From Candidatus Dadabacteria bacterium (lineage in GTDB: Bacteria; Desulfobacterota_D; UBA1144; Nemesobacterales; UBA2774): a DNA stretch of 9,224 bases. The translations under genes and the position numbers were made by a program. Location: positions 1-9,224 of the forward strand of contig JAGVLR010000271.1 of the NCBI GenBank assembly GCA_020054175.1, in the 5' to 3' direction. Positions 6,603 through 9,224 of this stretch are shown here, piece by piece. The notes under the pieces were generated by a model. That model was not told where the DNA came from, did not search any database, and was given only the letters and a program-made list of their open reading frames with translations. The first letter of the stretch is position 1. Every line of letters starts with the position of its first letter.

Positions 6603-6649
6603 TTTTCAATCTGCAGCTTTTTATTTACCGGATCGATATCCGCGCAGGC
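6585..6649. repeat. 8-bp inverted repeat spanning the argH-clcA gap
   Basis: GCCTGCGC (6585-6592) and GCGCAGGC (6642-6649) are perfect inverted copies separated by 49 nt. The outer arm begins 1 nt past the argH stop codon. A small CGGAT/ATCCG stem lies inside (6627-6640 area). The match could be chance in GC-rich sequence. Confidence 0.35.
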
Positions 6650-6650
6650 T

Positions 6651-8072
6651 TTATTTGCCCGGCGGCTGGGAGCCCTGCCCCCATTCCTTCCACTCCTCTA
6701 TTTCCTGCCTCGCCTCGGAAATCATCCGCTCGACGTTTTCCCCAGCCGTCCCGCCGTAGGACTTTCTGTTCCCGACGGACCCTTCGAGTGTGATGTAATC
6801 GAAGAGATCCTCGTCGAATGTTTTGGAGAACATCCTGTACTCCGTGATGTGAAGGTTGATCAGCTCTCTCCCTTTCTCCTCGGCGTAGCCGACTATCTTC
6901 CCTGTCACCTCGTGCGCCTGCCTGAACGGCATCCCCGTTCGGGTGAGATAATCCGCGATGTCTGTCGCCGTGATAAAGCCCTCGGCGAGCGCCTTAGCCA
7001 TGTTGTCCTTTTTGAACTCTATCGTGTGCAGCATCTCGTGAAAGACCGCGAGGCACGATTTCACAGTGTCCGCCGCGTCGAACATCGGCTCCTTGTCTTC
7101 CTGCATGTCCCTGTTGTAGGAGAAGGGAAGGCCCTTCATTATCGTGAGTATCGCCATCAGGTCGCCGTACACACGGCCTGTTTTTCCGCGTATGAGCTCG
7201 GCCATGTCCGGGTTTCTCTTCTGCGGCATTATGCTGGACCCGGTCGTGAATTCGTCCCCGAGGTCCACAAATCCGAACTCCTTCGTCGACCACAGAACGA
7301 GCTCTTCGGATATCCTGCTCAGATGCATCATGAGGTTGGCCGAAACCGAAATGAACTCGATTATGAAATCCCTGTCGCTGACGGTATCTATGCTGTTCCG
7401 CGTCACCTTCGGGAATCCCAGAAGCGAGGCGGTATGCTGCCTGTCTATAGGGAATGTCGTCCCTGCTCCGGCTCCGGCGCCGAGCGGCATGACGTTCACC
7501 CTTCCGAGGCAGTCGATATACCTTTCCCTGTCGCGCCTGAGCATTTCGTAAAGCGCGAGGAGCTGATGGGAAAGAAGGACTGGCTGACCTCTTTGCATAT
7601 GAGTATAAAGCGGGAGGACTGTGCCGAAGTTCTTTTCGGCAAGGTCGATTATCCTCTCGGAAGTCTGCCCCAGTAGCTCTATTATCTCGCTGATTTCCCT
7701 TCTGAGGTAGAGCCTCATGTCGAGGGCGATCTGGTCGTTGCGGCTCCTGCCGGTATGAATTTTCCCCCCGACCTCGCCTATCTTCTCGATGAGCCTCTTT
7801 TCGATGTTGAGATGGATATCTTCGTACTCTTCCCTGAACGGAAACTTGCCGCTCTCGATTTCTTTCTCTATCTGGCGGAGCCCCTTTATTATCTTCTCGG
7901 CCTCGTTTTTGGGTATGATGCCGTTTTCGGCCATCATGCCGGCGTGCGCAATGCTCCCTTCTATATCCTCCCTATAGAGCCTCTTGTCGAAGTCTATCGA
8001 CGCCGAGAATTTTTCGGCCACCTTGTGTGTGCCTTTCTTGAACCTTCCGGCCCATGGTTTCTTGTTGATCAC
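6651..8072 (-). CDS. argH: Argininosuccinate lyase
   Basis: This enzyme splits argininosuccinate into arginine and fumarate, the last step of arginine synthesis, in the cytoplasm as a homotetramer. The 473-residue product is of family length. Motifs in order are WAGRF (7-11), DIHLNIEKRL (85-94), GGKIHTGRSRNDQ (102-114), YTHMQRGQP (156-164, catalytic His), PLGAGAGAGTTFPIDR (196-211), NSIDTVSDRDF (226-236), the signature GSSIMPQKRNPD (278-289, catalytic Ser loop) and LPFSYNRDMQEDK. The start is GTG at 8072, supported by GGAGG (8079-8083) 6 nt upstream and by the standard N-terminus just after it. The C-terminus ends in a short polar tail (GQGSQPPGK). The upstream neighbour in the same direction is the peroxiredoxin (117-nt gap), and clcA lies downstream. 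No argG or other arg gene is in view. Confidence 0.97.
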   Translation of the reverse strand: MINKKPWAGRFKKGTHKVAEKFSASIDFDKRLYREDIEGSIAHAGMMAENGIIPKNEAEKIIKGLRQIEKEIESGKFPFREEYEDIHLNIEKRLIEKIGEVGGKIHTGRSRNDQIALDMRLYLRREISEIIELLGQTSERIIDLAEKNFGTVLPLYTHMQRGQPVLLSHQLLALYEMLRRDRERYIDCLGRVNVMPLGAGAGAGTTFPIDRQHTASLLGFPKVTRNSIDTVSDRDFIIEFISVSANLMMHLSRISEELVLWSTKEFGFVDLGDEFTTGSSIMPQKRNPDMAELIRGKTGRVYGDLMAILTIMKGLPFSYNRDMQEDKEPMFDAADTVKSCLAVFHEMLHTIEFKKDNMAKALAEGFITATDIADYLTRTGMPFRQAHEVTGKIVGYAEEKGRELINLHITEYRMFSKTFDEDLFDYITLEGSVGNRKSYGGTAGENVERMISEARQEIEEWKEWGQGSQPPGK

Positions 8073-8124
8073 GCTCGGCCTCCGCTTTAAGCCTTTATAT
8101 TACCGTGATTTTAACGGCCTTAGA

Positions 8125-8147
8125 ATATAGGGGTGGTGAAACTATAT
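8125..8147. repeat. 6-bp inverted repeat upstream of argH
   Basis: ATATAG (8125-8130) and CTATAT (8142-8147) are inverted copies separated by 11 nt, in the 117-nt region in front of argH. The core TATAG...CTATA is the same as in the repeat before the Dsb-like gene. On the minus strand the arms give TATA-like hexamers (TATAGT and TATATT) that might serve as -10 elements, though no good -35 was found. Confidence 0.3.
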
Positions 8148-8158
8148 CACGCCGTAGG

Positions 8159-8171
8159 GCTTAATTTAAGC
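8159..8171. repeat. Small palindrome between the peroxiredoxin and argH
   Basis: GCTTAA (8159-8164) and TTAAGC (8166-8171) form a near-perfect 13-bp palindrome around one T. It lies 19 nt past the peroxiredoxin stop and has no T-run on either side, so it is a poor terminator. A shorter relative, GCTTTAAGC (8084-8092), lies by the argH ribosome site. Confidence 0.35.
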
Positions 8172-8190
8172 AGACAGTCGGAAGAGTCGC

Positions 8191-8658
8191 TTAACCTTTC
8201 ATGCCGGAGAGCGCATCGATTGCCGCCTGCACGTGCTTCCTGTAATCCAGCTGCGAGGAAAACACGCGCCTCACTATGCCTTTCGAGTCGATTACGTAGG
8301 TCGTCCTTCCGGGGAGTATTCCGAGCGTCTTTGGAACGCCGTAGAGCTTCCTCACGCGCCCGCCCTCGTCCGAAAGGAGCGTATAAGGCAATTTGTGCGC
8401 ACCGGAAAATTTCACATGCGATTCCGGAGGGTCGGAGCTTATACCTATAACCTCGGCGCCGTTTATCCCCGTGAGTTCCTCGTACCTGTCCCTGAACTCG
8501 CACGCCTCTTTGGTGCATACGGCGGTGTTGTCCCTGGGGTAGAAGAATATTACGACAGGCCTCTTCCCCAGAAAATCCCCGAGGCTCACAACGTCGCCCC
8601 CGCCTGACTGCAGGCTGAACTCCGGGGCCCTGTCTCCTTCCTTAACGACTTTGCCCAA
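8191..8658 (-). CDS. bcp: Thiol peroxidase, PrxQ/Bcp-type peroxiredoxin
   Basis: This is a cytoplasmic peroxidase that reduces hydrogen peroxide and organic peroxides, using thioredoxin or a similar thiol donor. The 155-residue product has the normal length. Visible features are GDRAPEFSL (8-16), FFYPRDNTAVCTKEACEF (38-55) with the peroxidatic Cys48 in the PxxxTxxC motif, and a likely resolving Cys53 five residues on, typical of the Bcp/PrxQ alpha-helix type. These are followed by ISSDPPESHVKF (73-84), LLSDEGG and GRTTYVID (117-124, with the active-site-facing Arg). The start is TTG at 8658, with GGAG (8666-8669) 7 nt upstream; the ATG just before it (8670-8672) is out of frame. It is divergent from the nitroreductase gene and is followed in the same direction by argH with no clear terminator, so partial read-through is possible. 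Confidence 0.93.
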   Translation of the reverse strand: MGKVVKEGDRAPEFSLQSGGGDVVSLGDFLGKRPVVIFFYPRDNTAVCTKEACEFRDRYEELTGINGAEVIGISSDPPESHVKFSGAHKLPYTLLSDEGGRVRKLYGVPKTLGILPGRTTYVIDSKGIVRRVFSSQLDYRKHVQAAIDALSGMKG

Positions 8659-8668
8659 TTCGAATCTC

Positions 8669-8708
8669 CATAGGCAGTAAATGTATAATATTATTATCGT
8701 CGTTCAAA
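8669..8708 (-). promoter_or_regulatory. Candidate promoter for the peroxiredoxin
   Basis: On the minus strand a TTGAAC hexamer is followed after 16 nt by TACATT, placing the start close to the GGAG ribosome site. Each hexamer matches 4 of 6 consensus bases. The intergenic region is AT-rich, so chance matches are easy. Confidence 0.3.
8684..8689 (+). promoter_or_regulatory. Candidate -10 for the nitroreductase gene
   Basis: A perfect TATAAT at 8684-8689 would give a start near 8696 and a leader of about 43 nt. No good -35 is seen at the usual distance. It overlaps the candidate divergent promoter of the peroxiredoxin. Confidence 0.35.
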
Positions 8709-8738
8709 AATCTGAATGCGTTATGACAGGGAGACGGC

Positions 8739-9224
8739 ATGGACGTATTTGAATGTGTGAGAACTTTAAGCACGATAAGGAGCTACATAGCCAAAGATGT
8801 TTCCGATGAAATAATCGCCGAGGTCATGGAGGCTGGCAGGCTCGCTCCGAGCGCCCGAAACGAGCAGCCGTGGCAATTTATCCTCGTGAGAGAGAGGAGC
8901 ATGCTCGAAGAGCTCTCCAAATACTGTACAAGCGGAAGGTTCGTATCCGAGGTGCCCTTCGCGGTGGTCGTCCTGACGGACCCTTCGAACAAATGGCACG
9001 AGATAGACGGCACGCGCGCGGTGCAGAACATGGTGCTCACGGCCTGGGGGCGAAAGCTCGGCTCCTGCTGGATAGGGATGATAGATAAAAAGGGCCTCGC
9101 GGAATATCTCGGCATCCCGGCATCGCTTAACATACTGACGGTTCTTCCCTTCGGATACTTCGACGAAAGGCTCGTTGTTCACAAGAAAGACCGGAAGCCT
9201 CCAAAAGAGATATTTCACCTGAAC
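8739..9224 (+). CDS. Nitroreductase-family flavoprotein (3' end beyond window)
   Basis: The first 162 residues of an FMN-dependent NAD(P)H oxidoreductase of the nitroreductase superfamily are present, with no stop before the window edge. The start ATG has AGGGAG (8728-8733) 5 nt upstream. Motifs are IRSY (13-16), the family hallmark AGRLAPSARNEQPWQFILVR (32-51), DGTRAVQNMVLTAWGRKLGSCWIG (about 90-113), and VLPFGYFDE (about 137-145) in place of the usual P-x-G-Y-P-x-E segment. Most members have an Arg-Arg-Ser FMN-phosphate contact near the start; here that stretch reads VRTLSTIRSY, so the Arg pair is not present. The substrate (quinone, nitro compound, flavin or other) cannot be told. It is divergent from the peroxiredoxin with an 80-nt gap, which could hold shared control. 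Confidence 0.85.
   Translation, partial: MDVFECVRTLSTIRSYIAKDVSDEIIAEVMEAGRLAPSARNEQPWQFILVRERSMLEELSKYCTSGRFVSEVPFAVVVLTDPSNKWHEIDGTRAVQNMVLTAWGRKLGSCWIGMIDKKGLAEYLGIPASLNILTVLPFGYFDERLVVHKKDRKPPKEIFHLN

Noticed and set aside
6849..7676. A 275-codon plus-strand frame inside argH
   Set aside because: The argH frame is complete and strongly conserved; the opposite frame is rich in Arg and His in the way shadows usually are.
298..8072. purB and argH as a recent duplication within the window
   Set aside because: They share only the superfamily signature and fold; lengths, other motifs and orientation differ, as expected for ancient paralogues.
8159..8171. The palindrome GCTTAATTTAAGC as a terminator for the peroxiredoxin
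   Set aside because: No T-run follows it on the minus strand and the stem is AT-rich with almost no loop.
8073..8190. A possible ArgR-type operator before argH
   Set aside because: I looked for an ARG-box-like TGAAT...ATTCA palindrome and found none; only short AT-rich inverted repeats are present.
8133..8450. A plus-strand frame starting in the peroxiredoxin-argH gap
   Set aside because: It runs mostly antisense to the peroxiredoxin and shows no domain or good ribosome site.
1..9224. Mobile element, phage, CRISPR or defence island
   Set aside because: No transposase, integrase, direct repeat array, tRNA-linked attachment site or defence-type domain was seen, and base and codon use are even throughout.

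Overview
The window reads as an ordinary chromosomal stretch of a free-living, probably Gram-negative bacterium. Base composition is a little over half GC, yet Ile is very often ATA and Arg very often AGG in every gene. Start codons are mixed: TTG for purB and the peroxiredoxin, GTG for argH, ATG elsewhere. A glutathione-synthesis gene and a secreted Dsb-type thiol protein point to a glutathione-using, periplasm-bearing organism. The codon habits and the gshA type would suit a deltaproteobacterium-like or uncultivated (for example Dadabacteria-like) lineage, but this is a guess. No insertion sequence, phage gene, CRISPR array, tRNA or rRNA was seen, and no gene has a base composition unlike its neighbours.

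Layout. (1) 1-1590, plus strand: the 3' end of a metallo-beta-lactamase-fold hydrolase of the YycJ type, overlapping by 4 nt with purB, then a likely terminator. (2) 1591-2920, plus: a single gene for a secreted DsbA/DsbC-like protein, with a candidate promoter and an inverted repeat in front and a strong compound terminator behind. (3) 2938-5139, plus: a two-gene unit made of a zinc-ribbon/RDD membrane protein and a gshA-type glutamate-cysteine ligase. (4) 8658-5197, minus: peroxiredoxin, argH and a ClC chloride/proton antiporter in the same direction, converging on gshA. (5) 8739 to the end, plus: a nitroreductase-family gene, divergent from the peroxiredoxin and cut by the window edge.

Two genes are core metabolism (purB for purines, argH for arginine). 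They belong to the same fumarase/aspartase superfamily, and both carry the GSSxMPxKRNP signature. Four others have a thiol or redox theme: the Dsb-like protein, gshA, the peroxiredoxin and the nitroreductase. They lie in separate transcription units, so a shared role is only an inference.

The most unusual items are the Dsb-like protein, whose N-terminal half holds three tandem copies of a beta-rich motif resembling the DsbC N-terminal domain; the zinc-ribbon/acidic-linker/RDD protein next to gshA; and competing inverted repeats in the leader of the ClC gene. I found no convincing new multi-gene system.
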